Counted from the first letter of the stretch, positions 28,033 through 37,119 are shown. The stretch is 64,000 bases of DNA from JAMHWD01 sp035911135 (GCA_035911135.1 JAMHWD010000033.1:79016-143015); one strand, 5' to 3'. Notes: a model not told the origin generated them from the sequence alone. A program made the numbers and translations.

Positions 28033-28572
28033 ATGGCTAAAAAGAAAAAGAGCGAAAGCAAAAAAAAGAAAACAATGGGCAATCAACTCCTGTTGATTTG
28101 CGGCGTGTTGCTGGGCGCGGTATTTATGCCGACCTCGTTCTTGTTGATTATTGGCATGTTCCCAACGCCCTTTGCCATTCTGGTTGACCGGACCAAAGGC
28201 AAGAACAAGGTAATTGCGGTGGGGGCGCTTAATCTGGCCGGATGTTCGCCCTTTTTGCTGGAGCTCTGGACAACTGAGCATACATTTGAAAGAAGTTTTG
28301 AGATTGTAACAGATCCCTTTGCCATTATCGTGATGTGGAGCGCTGCGGCTGTGGGGTATCTGGTGAACTGGGCCATGACCGGGATCGTGGCGGCATCGCT
28401 GTATCAGCGAGGCCTTGCGCGCCAGAAGGCAATTCAGAAAAAACAGGAAGAGCTTGTGGAGCGCTGGGGCCGGGAAGTCACCGGGGAAATCACGCTGAAC
28501 GAGCAGGGTTTTCCGCTGCTGGAGAGCGATAAACAGGCCGCGCGGCAAGGGCAATCGAAGAAGTCCCCGTAA
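28033..28572 (+). CDS. small four-helix membrane protein with poly-Lys N terminus, unknown
   Basis: A 179-residue protein starting 'MAKKKKSESKKKKTMGNQ', then about four hydrophobic segments (about 19-36, 38-52, 60-80 and 95-130) and a charged C-terminal tail. The Lys-rich N terminus should stay in the cytoplasm. It begins three bases after the pseudokinase stop, so the two are almost certainly one transcriptional unit and probably partners at the membrane. I do not recognise the family. It lies 161 bp before the first Tad pseudopilin gene; no terminator is visible between. Confidence 0.6.
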   Translation: MAKKKKSESKKKKTMGNQLLLICGVLLGAVFMPTSFLLIIGMFPTPFAILVDRTKGKNKVIAVGALNLAGCSPFLLELWTTEHTFERSFEIVTDPFAIIVMWSAAAVGYLVNWAMTGIVAASLYQRGLARQKAIQKKQEELVERWGREVTGEITLNEQGFPLLESDKQAARQGQSKKSP

Positions 28573-28733
28573 ATTAAGGCTTTTTTCACTTATTCTTTTC
28601 TATAATGATATTTGTGGTAATGGCATGTCCATCAGAGATGTCCGCCGGCGTGTGCTTAGAGGCTTGGCGGATCTTTGGTAAAAATGGACGTGCTTTTTTG
28701 TGGGTAAATTTTAGAACAAATAAGAAATAAAAA

Positions 28734-29282
28734 ATGTTCAAATTCTTCTCAAAATTGAGGAAGAACCGGGAAGGGACAACGGCAATCGAGTTTTCTTTGC
28801 TCGCGATGCCGTATTTGCTCCTTATTCTTAGCATTCTTGAGATGTCACTGATGTTCACCGCCGAGAGCATTCTCGAAGGATCGACTACAAACGCCGCCCG
28901 CCAGATCAAGACCGGCCAGCTTCAGCAGCTTAATGCGGGCAATGCGGGCGATATATTTAAAGAAGAGCTCTGCAGCATGCTGGTGATCGTGGAATGCGAC
29001 CGGGTGGTTATTGAAGTGATTCCGCTGGCGAGTTTTGAAGACGCCGCCGCCATGCAGCCCAATTTCGATGAAGAGGGCAATATGATCCCGGCAGGATTTG
29101 ATGCCGGTGGCTCGAGCGACCGGGTCCTGATCCGTGTGGCTTATATTTACCGTGGCCTGACGCCGCTGGTCAGTCAGATGCTCTGGGGCGCGGATAGCTC
29201 GCGTTTGATGATGTCCACGCTGGTGTTGCAGACCGAGCCTTATGATTTTGCGGCTGAGCTGCAAGCCAATGGGGAGATATAA
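28734..29282 (+). CDS. tadE: TadE-like minor pseudopilin
   Basis: A 182-residue protein with the TadE prepilin signature: a short basic N terminus, then 'REGTTAIEFSLLAMPYLLLIL', with glutamate five residues after the cleavage-site glycine. TadE proteins are processed by the CpaA/TadV peptidase and belong to the minor-pilin set of Flp (Tad) pili. A good -10-like TATAAT at 28601-28606 lies upstream, but without a convincing -35. The gene is followed four bases later by a second TadE/TadG-like gene. Confidence 0.88.
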   Translation: MFKFFSKLRKNREGTTAIEFSLLAMPYLLLILSILEMSLMFTAESILEGSTTNAARQIKTGQLQQLNAGNAGDIFKEELCSMLVIVECDRVVIEVIPLASFEDAAAMQPNFDEEGNMIPAGFDAGGSSDRVLIRVAYIYRGLTPLVSQMLWGADSSRLMMSTLVLQTEPYDFAAELQANGEI

Positions 29283-29286
29283 AAAG

Positions 29287-29829
29287 ATGATCCCAGGCTG
29301 GCTGAAGAGATATCGCAAGGCAGATGAAGCGGTGGCCGCTATTGAGGCGGCGCTGATTTTTCCCGTTCTGCTGACACTGGTTTTAGGGACGCTGGATCTG
29401 GGGCGCGGCATCATGAGCAACCAGAAAACGATCAAGGCCTCGCAGGTTGTGGCCGATCTGCTGACGCGGGATTCCATGGTGGATGAAGCCATGATAGACG
29501 AGGCGCTGGCGGCCGGCACGCTGTCAATTTTGCCTTATGACGACAGCAATCTTCGGTTTGATATCGTCAGCATAAGATTCCTGGCTGATGGCACGCCGCA
29601 AATTGTCTGGCGCGAGACATCGCCCGGCATGAGCGCCTTGAGCGATATCACGGAGCGGGTTATGCCGCTCTCCACACCCGGAGAAGGCGTTCTGGTTGTG
29701 GCGGCGGAATATGAGTACGAGCCGATTTTCGGCAAGATCGTTGTCGATGAAATTCCGATGCTGGAGGTTGCTTTTGCGCGCGGGCGCAAGGGGCCGGTTG
29801 TCTGCCGTGAAGGCGCGCCGACCTGCTGA
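29287..29829 (+). CDS. TadE/TadG-like minor pseudopilin
   Basis: A 180-residue protein with an N-terminal prepilin-like helix 'AVAAIEAALIFPVLLTLVLG' and a TadE-type extracytoplasmic domain. The ATG at 29287 is chosen because GGGGAG lies at 29271-29276, ten bases upstream; an ATG at 29269 would overlap tadE. It ends with two cysteines in 'VVCREGAPTC'. It probably forms the pilus tip or priming complex with the flanking TadE and TadG proteins. Confidence 0.82.
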   Translation: MIPGWLKRYRKADEAVAAIEAALIFPVLLTLVLGTLDLGRGIMSNQKTIKASQVVADLLTRDSMVDEAMIDEALAAGTLSILPYDDSNLRFDIVSIRFLADGTPQIVWRETSPGMSALSDITERVMPLSTPGEGVLVVAAEYEYEPIFGKIVVDEIPMLEVAFARGRKGPVVCREGAPTC

Positions 29830-29875
29830 CAAGTTTTATAATTAAAAAATGCCCATGATATGTGGGAGGGTAAAA

Positions 29876-31462
29876 ATGAAAAACTGCACTGAAATCTTGT
29901 TACGGTCCTATTCCTCGATGCTGTGTTACTGGCGATGCCAGGCGGCGGCGATTGCGATATCATTCGCCTTTGTCGCGCCTGTGGTGATCGGCGCGGCCGG
30001 GTTTGCGCTGGACTACGCGCAGGCCTATCTCGTGCAGCAGCGCTTGCTGCAGGCCATTGATGCGGCTGCACTGGCCGGCGCGGCAGCCTCGGATGACGAA
30101 GCCGTTATCAAGCAAAAGGTTCAGGATTTTTTTGATATCAATTATCCGCCCGAAAAAGTCGGCTTTACCGTTGATCCGGTCATTGAGGTGACATCCTCTC
30201 AGGTCAAGGTCCGCGCCAGCGCGCATTTGAATACGACATTCCTTCGCGTTCTGAATATCGACCGGATCGATATCAATGCCAATACGACCGTGGATCGTGA
30301 AATTCAGGCGATTGAGGTTGTGCTGGTGCTGGATAATACAGGCTCCATGTCCAGTAATGACAACATCACGTCATTGAAGGAAGCCTCGACCAATTTCATC
30401 AATATCATGTTCGACAGCACGGCCAATGACGAGATGGTAAAAATCGGGATTGTGCCCTACAGCAACGCGGTGCGAGTGGGAAGTTACGGCCTTGGCAAAA
30501 ATCCTGATGGGTCGATCTATGGCGATGGCGAGGTGTTTGTAAACAAGCCCGCAGATGTTGCCGTAACAACCAATCATAACGCCAGTACCGGATGGTATGG
30601 CTGCGTCGTTGAGCATAATCCGAATAATTATGATGCTGCGGCAACTTATGTCACAGGCAGCTACGGCCAGCTCTGGCGCTCTGGAACGGATTGGGATGGT
30701 CACGGCTGGAATCCGGCCGTTAATACCAACGACCCATACCCCGGCGATGTTTTTGCGGATGTCTTTGACGGCGAGGAAGAATATGCAGGCCCTTGGGATA
30801 TCTACCAGTACAGCACAGTTGACAGCACGTGTCAGCAAACTCAAAGACAATGCACACGTTACTACAGTAACGGATCATGCCGTACATGGTCGGATGTGTG
30901 CGTACAGTATAATTATACGGTGACCAAGCAAAGCAGGCCTAATGAAAGCTGTCCTTATGCGCAGATCGTGCCACTGACCAGTGATCATGATTATCTGCTT
31001 ACGCAGGTTGATCCGGATGATGATGATGTGATGTTCCCGCATGGCAATACGCTGGGGAATGTCGGTATGGTCTGGGGTGGGCGGTTGCTTTCGCCGGAGC
31101 CACCCTTTACCGAGGCCAAGGCATGGGACAATGAATACTGGCGCAAGGCCATCGTGATGATGACCGATGGTGATAACACCGAAAACGGCACATATTCGGC
31201 GTTTTCGTTCACAGGCCGTAACAATATGACCGTCACCAAATTCAATCAGCGTTTCGAGGAGACCTGCACGAATTTGAAAAAAATGGGCGTTCTCATCTAC
31301 ACCGTGACTTTTACTTCCGGCATTAGCCCAACGACAAAGGGATATTACGAGCGCTGTGCAACCACTTCAGAGCATTATTTCGATGCGCCGACACAGGAAG
31401 ATTTACAGGCGGTATTCGAGCGCATTGCCCGCGAACTCAGCGTGCTGCATATCAGCGAATGA
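29876..31462 (+). CDS. tadG: TadG-like pilus protein with von Willebrand factor A domain
   Basis: A 528-residue protein with an N-terminal membrane helix ('AIAISFAFVAPVVIGAAGFA') and the TadG Flp-pilus motif 'DYAQAYLVQQRLLQAIDAAAL'. A vWA domain begins near residue 145 with an intact MIDAS 'DNTGSMSS' and has a later metal-site region 'MTDGDNTENG'. An inserted cysteine-rich stretch (about 315-360, seven cysteines) interrupts the vWA domain and probably forms disulfides outside the cell. GGGAGG at 29864-29869 fixes the ATG. vWA-bearing TadG proteins are candidates for the adhesive tip of Tad pili. Confidence 0.85.
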   Translation: MKNCTEILLRSYSSMLCYWRCQAAAIAISFAFVAPVVIGAAGFALDYAQAYLVQQRLLQAIDAAALAGAAASDDEAVIKQKVQDFFDINYPPEKVGFTVDPVIEVTSSQVKVRASAHLNTTFLRVLNIDRIDINANTTVDREIQAIEVVLVLDNTGSMSSNDNITSLKEASTNFINIMFDSTANDEMVKIGIVPYSNAVRVGSYGLGKNPDGSIYGDGEVFVNKPADVAVTTNHNASTGWYGCVVEHNPNNYDAAATYVTGSYGQLWRSGTDWDGHGWNPAVNTNDPYPGDVFADVFDGEEEYAGPWDIYQYSTVDSTCQQTQRQCTRYYSNGSCRTWSDVCVQYNYTVTKQSRPNESCPYAQIVPLTSDHDYLLTQVDPDDDDVMFPHGNTLGNVGMVWGGRLLSPEPPFTEAKAWDNEYWRKAIVMMTDGDNTENGTYSAFSFTGRNNMTVTKFNQRFEETCTNLKKMGVLIYTVTFTSGISPTTKGYYERCATTSEHYFDAPTQEDLQAVFERIARELSVLHISE

Positions 31463-31573
31463 TCATAAGTAATAACGTGATAGAGGAGGAGATAGATAAA
31501 ACTTTAGACAAATGAAGATCAACATTATACGTGAAATATTTTGTTTTTCATAGTAAATAGGGCGATCTTTAAC

Positions 31574-31601
31574 TTGTCATTAAACGCTTTCTTGTTATCA
31601 T
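31574..31601 (+). promoter_or_regulatory. candidate sigma-70-type promoter for the Flp pilin gene
   Basis: TTGTCA (31574-31579) and TATCAT (31596-31601) are separated by 16 bases, each one mismatch or two from consensus, in a 232-bp A/T-rich gap that separates the pilin gene from tadG. It would give a leader of about 85 bases. A weaker sigma-54-like sequence (TGGGAACTTCCTTGTT, 31614-31629) lies just downstream, so the true promoter is uncertain. Confidence 0.4.
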
Positions 31602-31694
31602 AAAGAATACGGTTGGGAACTTCCTTGTTTGTCTGAAAATGAGAAGTGTGGGTTAACCGGATATGAAACTATAAACATTCTAGGAGATGAAAAC

Positions 31695-31907
31695 ATGTTG
31701 AAACTTTTTGCTTGGAGAGAAGCATATTTAAGAGATGAAAACGGCGCGACAGCCATTGAATACGGCCTGATTGCTGCCGGTATCGCCTTGGCAATCGCCG
31801 CTTCGGTATTCTTTGTCGGTGATGACCTTGAGCGTATGTTCCAGGTTGTCGAGGACAACATCGAGACCGCTGCCGGTCAGGCTGAAGGCGCAGAAGCCAT
31901 TCAGTAA
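31695..31907 (+). CDS. flp: Flp/Fap-type major pilin
   Basis: A 70-residue prepilin with a short charged leader and the Flp signature 'GATAIEYGLIAAGIALAIA' (Gly at the cleavage site, Glu-Tyr five residues on), then an amphipathic tail. The mature subunit of about 50 residues would form the Tad pilus fibre. AGGAG at 31682-31686 precedes the ATG. It has its own leader and is followed by a strong intrinsic terminator, so it is probably expressed separately and more strongly than the assembly genes. Confidence 0.94.
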   Translation: MLKLFAWREAYLRDENGATAIEYGLIAAGIALAIAASVFFVGDDLERMFQVVEDNIETAAGQAEGAEAIQ

Positions 31908-31923
31908 TATCTGAAATGAACAG

Positions 31924-31954
31924 GCCCGCTCTTGATGAAAGAGCGGGCTTTTTT
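31924..31954 (+). terminator. intrinsic terminator after flp
   Basis: A perfect 10-bp stem, GCCCGCTCTT (31924-31933) with AAGAGCGGGC (31939-31948), has a five-base loop and is followed at once by six T residues. It separates the pilin transcript from the cpaA-tadC assembly genes. Confidence 0.9.
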
Positions 31955-31986
31955 CATGCCCGCGATTCGCTTATACTGATTTTCGG

Positions 31987-32535
31987 ATGATATCTCTTCT
32001 TATTTTCTTTACCTGTATTCTGGCCGTTCTGGGCGTTGGCGTGATGGCTGCGTTATCCGATTGGCGCGGGCTTGTGATCCCCAATTCCTACAGTCTTTTC
32101 ATTATTACGGCATTTGTGCCCTGTTATGCGTTGATATGGCTGCTGGGTGGTTCGGCGATATTTTTCTCGCTGACGTCGCATTTGCTGGCGGCTTTGATTG
32201 TTTTTGTGGCGACAGCGGCCTTGTTCCAGTTCCGCTTTATTGGCGGTGCGGATTCTAAACTGGCCACGGCATATGCGATATGGTTGGGGCTGCCGGGCTT
32301 GCCATTGTTTTTCTTTATCATGACGCTGGTAGGCGCGCTTTTGGGGGTGGCGGCGCTTTGGATAAAACGTAAAAAGCCCTTTAAATCCCCGCGCGAAGGC
32401 AGCTGGATTGCCCGCGTGCAAAACGGTGAGAATAAGGTCCCTTACGGCATCGCGATTGTCATCGGGGCGTTATATGGATTTTATACGGTCGGTCATTTTG
32501 ATTTCGAGCGTCTGGCGATTGTGCTGGGCTTGTGA
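31987..32535 (+). CDS. cpaA: prepilin peptidase CpaA/TadV
   Basis: A 182-residue polytopic aspartyl protease (A24 family) that removes the leader of Flp and TadE/F pseudopilins. The two catalytic aspartates sit in 'SDWRGLVIPN' and 'GGADSKLATA'. It has about five membrane helices and lacks the methyltransferase domain of type IV PilD, as expected for TadV. It lies downstream of the flp terminator, so it probably has its own promoter or is read through at a low level. Confidence 0.92.
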   Translation: MISLLIFFTCILAVLGVGVMAALSDWRGLVIPNSYSLFIITAFVPCYALIWLLGGSAIFFSLTSHLLAALIVFVATAALFQFRFIGGADSKLATAYAIWLGLPGLPLFFFIMTLVGALLGVAALWIKRKKPFKSPREGSWIARVQNGENKVPYGIAIVIGALYGFYTVGHFDFERLAIVLGL

Positions 32536-32632
32536 TAGGATAGGGGAGCTGTTCCGGGTTTTCCCGGCACTTTCCCCGCGCTGATCTTCCTGCTCTGTTT
32601 TAAGTTTTCTTGATGCTTTTGAGGTGGTTTCC

Positions 32633-33526
32633 ATGAATAAAAATATCCTGATCGTTCTGGGCGGCGCGGTTGTCGTGGCATTTTTGATGGCGGTTCTGGT
32701 GCAGATGATGCTGGGTGGCCGGGCCAAGGATGTTGCCGTCAAGGAAGAGCCAAAAGTGGAAATTCTGGTGGCCTCAAAGGATCTGCGTATCGGGCAGGAG
32801 CTGGTGGAGGGCGATACCAAATGGCAGAGCTGGCCCAAGGGCAATCTGTTTGCCGGTGCGGTCACGCGCGAGAAGGAGCAAAAACCCGGTGAGGCCCTGA
32901 AAGGGCGCTTGCGCCGTGATTTGGCATCGGGTGAGCCTGTTTTGAAATCCTATATGCTGGGCGAATCCAAGGGTAATGTGGTTGCCGCCTCGCTGGAGCC
33001 GGGGATGAGGGCTGTGACGATTGAAGTATCCGCCGAGACCATGGTCGGCGGATTTATTACAGCCGGTGATTTTGTCGATGTGATGCTGACCTACAAGGCG
33101 AATTTCAGAACCGATGACAAGGATCCTCGCGTGACACAGATGCTGGACCGCAATATTGATCGCACGGCCATCGAGACGATTTTGGAGAATGTTCGTATTC
33201 TGGCCGTTGATCAGACGGCTCAGCGCCCCGAAGAGGGCAAGATCAAGGTTGGGAAGACTGTAACATTGGCCCTGACCCCTGAAGATGCCGAACGCATTGT
33301 GCTGGCGCGTGATATGGGGCCGCTGACGCTCGTGTTGCGCGGGGTGGGTGATAAGGATCCGATCGATAAGAAATGGCCGATTATTTCTGACAAAAGGCTC
33401 ATTAACATGGATGATGACTTGCAGGAAAAATACGACCAGCTGAAAAATGATTCTGGAATTGAGACGAATAATGTGCGAATCTATAATGGTGACGGCATTC
33501 AAGTCGTTCCTGCCCGCCAAAAGTAA
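32633..33526 (+). CDS. cpaB: Flp pilus assembly protein CpaB/RcpC
   Basis: A 297-residue protein with one N-terminal membrane helix ('ILIVLGGAVVVAFLMAVLV') and a SAF domain ('ILVASKDLRIGQELVEGD') followed by the RcpC/CpaB core ('KGRLRRDLASGEPVLKSYML', 'RAVTIEVSAETMVGGFITAG'). CpaB is a periplasmic partner of the CpaC secretin. The ATG at 32633 follows GAGGTGG at 32621-32627. It sits in the expected cpaA-cpaB-cpaC order. Confidence 0.93.
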   Translation: MNKNILIVLGGAVVVAFLMAVLVQMMLGGRAKDVAVKEEPKVEILVASKDLRIGQELVEGDTKWQSWPKGNLFAGAVTREKEQKPGEALKGRLRRDLASGEPVLKSYMLGESKGNVVAASLEPGMRAVTIEVSAETMVGGFITAGDFVDVMLTYKANFRTDDKDPRVTQMLDRNIDRTAIETILENVRILAVDQTAQRPEEGKIKVGKTVTLALTPEDAERIVLARDMGPLTLVLRGVGDKDPIDKKWPIISDKRLINMDDDLQEKYDQLKNDSGIETNNVRIYNGDGIQVVPARQK

Positions 33527-33581
33527 CTTATCCACTTATTTCTAATTTCCCTTTATTTCCAAAGGGTTGATCCTGAAGTTT

Positions 33582-35075
33582 ATGTCCATGAGCAAACGCA
33601 ATTTGCATACAAGACCGATTCGCCCGATGCTGATTATCGCAGCGGCGGTGATTGGTATGGTCACGTTGCCTAGCGTGCATGGTTGGGCCGAGAAGGGTGA
33701 TCTGGTCTCGGTCAAGGAATCAAAAAAGACGGCCAAGCCGTTGAATGTAACCTATGGCAAGGCAGAGATTATCAAGCTGCCTGAGGCGGTTTCCGATGTG
33801 ATGGTGGCCAATTCCGATGTTGTCAGCGTTGAGGCGATCCAGTCCGACAAGCTTTATGTCGTGGGCCGCGAGGTGGGTGATACCAATATTATCGCGTTGG
33901 ATGCCAATGGCGATGTGATCCGCAAGATTGACGTGCATGTCACGTATGATCTCAAGGCGATCCAGAGTTTGATCGAGGAAATGTTCCCGAATGAAAATGC
34001 ACAAGTAAAATCCATTCATGACCAGATTTTGCTCGCCGGTACTGTTTCCACGCCGGAAAAGGCCTCCAAGATTGCCAATGTGGTGGCGCATTACGTCAGC
34101 GATTTGCAGGATGAAAAAGGCGAGGTTGATGAGCTGATTTCCAATATGCTGGAGGTGCGCGGCGAGCAGCAGGTGATGTTGCAGGTTAAGATCGTTGAGG
34201 CCAACCGCGCCTTTATCAAAGAGCTTAATTCCGAAATCAACCTGAATGATCTGGATGAAAACGCGGCAGAGACGGTTTTTGGCGCATTGCCATCGACCGA
34301 GGCCAACGGATTTAATTCTCTGGCGCTGGCAACGGGCGGCGCGACGGCTCTGGCCAATGATCCTGCGGCTTCTGTTCGTATCTTGAAAGATACCGGGATT
34401 GCCGGAGTGGGCTTGCTTGGATTTTATATCAATGCGCTGGAGCAGGAAGATTTCGTCTCCATTCTCGCCGAGCCTAATCTGACGGCCATATCCGGTCAGC
34501 AGGCAGGATTTCTGGCAGGCGGTGAGTTTCCAGTTCCTGTGGGCCGCGATCAGGTGGGCAATCTTGTGATTGATTACCGCGAATTCGGGGTCTCGCTGAA
34601 TTTCCGCCCTGTTGTCATGTCGCATGACCGCATCAGTCTCCAGCTTAATACTGAAGTGTCCTCGCTTGATTTCGTGAGCGCCGTTCCGGCGGGTGATATT
34701 ATTGTCCCTGGTCTTGATGTTCGCCGGGCCGAGACGACTGTGGAAATCCCCAGTGGCGGCACGATGATGATTGCCGGACTGTTGCAGTCCGAGGCAATTG
34801 AGGGCATGGCCGGATTGCCGGGCATCAAGGATACGCCAATTCTGGGCGATCTGATCCGGTCTGATAATTTCGAGCGTAATGAAACCGAACTTTTGATCTT
34901 TGTAACGCCTTATGTGGTGGAGCCATTCGCCGATAAGGGTAAATCCGAGGAAGTGCCCAAGAAGCAGAGCCGTCCGCTCGCCAAGGCATTTGCTGCGAAT
35001 ATGCGTAAATCATTTTCCCGCGTAAATGAGGATGTTTTCAAAGACGATCAGGCCTATGGCTATATCATCGACTAG
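33582..35075 (+). CDS. cpaC: Tad pilus outer-membrane secretin CpaC/RcpA
   Basis: A 497-residue outer-membrane channel for the Tad pilus. It has a signal peptide ending near 'VHGWA', a T2SS/T3SS pil_N domain ('LNVTYGKAEIIKLPEAVSDV'), a BON-like segment, and a secretin domain with 'ALEQEDFVSILAEPNLTAIS', 'GGEFPVPV' and 'ETTVEIPSGGTMMIAGLLQ'. ATGs at 33582 and 33588 and a TTG at 33567 compete as starts; all leave the signal peptide intact. It is followed by cpaD after nine bases. Confidence 0.94.
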   Translation: MSMSKRNLHTRPIRPMLIIAAAVIGMVTLPSVHGWAEKGDLVSVKESKKTAKPLNVTYGKAEIIKLPEAVSDVMVANSDVVSVEAIQSDKLYVVGREVGDTNIIALDANGDVIRKIDVHVTYDLKAIQSLIEEMFPNENAQVKSIHDQILLAGTVSTPEKASKIANVVAHYVSDLQDEKGEVDELISNMLEVRGEQQVMLQVKIVEANRAFIKELNSEINLNDLDENAAETVFGALPSTEANGFNSLALATGGATALANDPAASVRILKDTGIAGVGLLGFYINALEQEDFVSILAEPNLTAISGQQAGFLAGGEFPVPVGRDQVGNLVIDYREFGVSLNFRPVVMSHDRISLQLNTEVSSLDFVSAVPAGDIIVPGLDVRRAETTVEIPSGGTMMIAGLLQSEAIEGMAGLPGIKDTPILGDLIRSDNFERNETELLIFVTPYVVEPFADKGKSEEVPKKQSRPLAKAFAANMRKSFSRVNEDVFKDDQAYGYIID

Positions 35076-35084
35076 GGATATTTC

Positions 35085-35738
35085 ATGACCAGAACACTGC
35101 GCCGCGCCATTTTATCCTGTCTCATTGCCAGTGTTGCTGTGGGTGGTCTTTCTGCATGCCGGCGCATGTACGAACCGGGGCATCTGACCAAGGAGCGCGT
35201 GCAGGTCACGCATGAGGAATTTTTTGATCGCCAGCCCGTTGCGGCGATTGGCCCGGCCTATCTGGAATCTCTGGCCCGGGAATATAGCCGAAAAGGCGAG
35301 GGGCCTTTGACGCTGACAATCACATATGATCCGCATTCCTCAACCAATACAGCCATGAAGGCTAGTGATAATGCAGCAGCATTAAGCCGCGAGCTTCAGC
35401 AGGCCGGCGTTCCGGTTCAGGCCGATATCCTGCCTGTGGCAAAATCGGGCAGCCTTTCCGAGGCATTGATAGGGTATAGCGGCTATGCGGCGCATGCACC
35501 GGCGGGTTGCGGCACGATGTCTGGCTATGCGGACACTGATCTGAACAGCAATCTGGATTACAGCCTTGGATGCACAATTGAAACCGTTATCGCCAAGCAA
35601 GTTTCACGCCCTGGTGATCTTCTGGGCCGCGGTCAGGAAGACAATCTGACCGAAGGCAGGAGCGCCACGAACATAGTAGCCCCGGTCCACGCCGGTGTTC
35701 AGAATAAAGAGCTGAAGGGCAAGACTGCCTCAGAGTAA
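35085..35738 (+). CDS. cpaD: pilus assembly lipoprotein CpaD
   Basis: A 217-residue lipoprotein (lipobox 'GLSAC', Cys25) of the CpaD family. The core region contains 'LESLAREYSRKGEGPLTLTI' and 'GYSGYAAHAPAGCGTMSGYA', with a conserved Cys-Gly near residue 145. CpaD is thought to assist the secretin in the outer membrane. Conserved position between cpaC and cpaE supports the call. Confidence 0.9.
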   Translation: MTRTLRRAILSCLIASVAVGGLSACRRMYEPGHLTKERVQVTHEEFFDRQPVAAIGPAYLESLAREYSRKGEGPLTLTITYDPHSSTNTAMKASDNAAALSRELQQAGVPVQADILPVAKSGSLSEALIGYSGYAAHAPAGCGTMSGYADTDLNSNLDYSLGCTIETVIAKQVSRPGDLLGRGQEDNLTEGRSATNIVAPVHAGVQNKELKGKTASE

Positions 35739-35835
35739 ATTTTCATAATTAAATCAAGGCTGTTCCTTAAGTATCTGTTATACTTTTCCGGGGTATAAAT
35801 AAAAGAAAACGACCATTCTTTCGGACCAGATTCAC

Positions 35836-37092
35836 ATGAGCCATGACGATACCAGCACCGGGACAGCGACACTTTTGCCGCAATCTTCCATGTGCATTTT
35901 TTCGCAGGATCAAAATACGCTCCAATCAGCCAGAGAACTGATTGATGACTGGCGCTTTGCGCGCGTGGCTGTTGATATCCGTGAGGGCGACGTTACGGCG
36001 GCGGCTGAATATTTCAAGACAGTCAAATCGCCCAATCTTGTTATCATTCAGACAGAAACAATTGATAGCGGATTTAGCGATCGGCTGGCAGCGCTGGCTG
36101 AAAGCTGTGATGCCGATACGGCGGCTGTAATTATCGGCCCTGAAAATGACGTTTACCTCTATCGCAAGCTTATCGATATGGGCATCAGCGATTATCTGGT
36201 AAAGCCCGTCAGCAAGGCCATTTTGACGGATGTGACGGTCAAGACACTGACCCAGCAATTGGGAACTTCGGATTCGCGCCTTCTGGCCTTTATCGGATCC
36301 AAGGGCGGCGTAGGCGCCTCAACCATGGCACAGGCCGCTGGCTGGGGTATATCGGGGTTACTCAATCAAAAGACACTGCTGATTGATCTGGCTGGCGGAT
36401 GGTCCACCCATGCGGTGGGCATCGGTTTTGAACCGGCCACAAGCCTTTCCGAAGCCATAAAAATGGCGGAGAAGGGCAGTGAAGATGCCTTGAGCCGGAT
36501 GATCCATAAGGCCAGCGATAAATTCTCGGTTCTGGCCACGGGCAGCGATGCCATGCTGGATGCTTCGGTTGATAAAGCGAAACTGGAATTGCTACTGGAT
36601 TATCTGATGGTGAAATACCCGGTTGTGCTGGTGGATACATCGGGCGCGCCCGGTGATTTGAAAAGGGCGATATTGGCGCGCGCGCATCATATTCATCTGG
36701 TCACAACGCCCACGGTCGCGAGCTTGCGCTTGGCCCGGGGGCTGTTGATGGAAATCAAGACCCTGCGCGGCGGTAAAACGGCAGATGTTTCGTTACTGGT
36801 GAATATGGCTGGATTCGCGCCATCGCACGAGCTATCCAAGGGCGATATCAGCGGCGCTATGGAGCTTGCGCCTGCGGCGATCATACCCTTTGATTCCAAG
36901 TTATTTGTCGGAACCGAAACCGAAGATAAAAAAATCACGGATGATAAGGCCGGTCTTAAAATTGTACGTGAATCTTTGATGGGAATAGCTTCCCGCATTC
37001 TGGGCGTGGATCTGGGTAAAGATCCCGGTGAGGCAACAGAAAAATCAGGCGGTGTTCTGGGCGGCATATTGGGCCGTATCGGCAACCGTTAG
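35836..37092 (+). CDS. cpaE: pilus assembly ATPase CpaE/TadZ
   Basis: A 418-residue protein: an N-terminal receiver-like domain without a clear phosphoacceptor (about 15-135), then a MinD/ParA-like ATPase domain with deviant Walker A 'GSKGGVGASTMAQAA' near residue 155 and 'VLVDTSGAPG'. TadZ/CpaE places the pilus machine at the cell pole. About 100 bp upstream is A/T-rich and contains a small inverted repeat AAGTAT/ATACTT (35769-35774, 35780-35785), so an internal promoter is possible. Confidence 0.92.
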   Translation: MSHDDTSTGTATLLPQSSMCIFSQDQNTLQSARELIDDWRFARVAVDIREGDVTAAAEYFKTVKSPNLVIIQTETIDSGFSDRLAALAESCDADTAAVIIGPENDVYLYRKLIDMGISDYLVKPVSKAILTDVTVKTLTQQLGTSDSRLLAFIGSKGGVGASTMAQAAGWGISGLLNQKTLLIDLAGGWSTHAVGIGFEPATSLSEAIKMAEKGSEDALSRMIHKASDKFSVLATGSDAMLDASVDKAKLELLLDYLMVKYPVVLVDTSGAPGDLKRAILARAHHIHLVTTPTVASLRLARGLLMEIKTLRGGKTADVSLLVNMAGFAPSHELSKGDISGAMELAPAAIIPFDSKLFVGTETEDKKITDDKAGLKIVRESLMGIASRILGVDLGKDPGEATEKSGGVLGGILGRIGNR

Positions 37093-37119
37093 GAAGTATA
37101 AGCAAGGTATTGGTGAAGC

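Noticed and set aside
28664..28680. Sigma-54-like TTGGCGGATCTTTGGT before tadE
   Set aside because: Has GG-N10-GT instead of GG-N10-GC and a poor -12 box; too weak to call beside the exact site at 25872.
33720..34625. 301-codon minus-strand frame inside cpaC
   Set aside because: Antisense to a secretin gene whose motifs are intact; no independent support.
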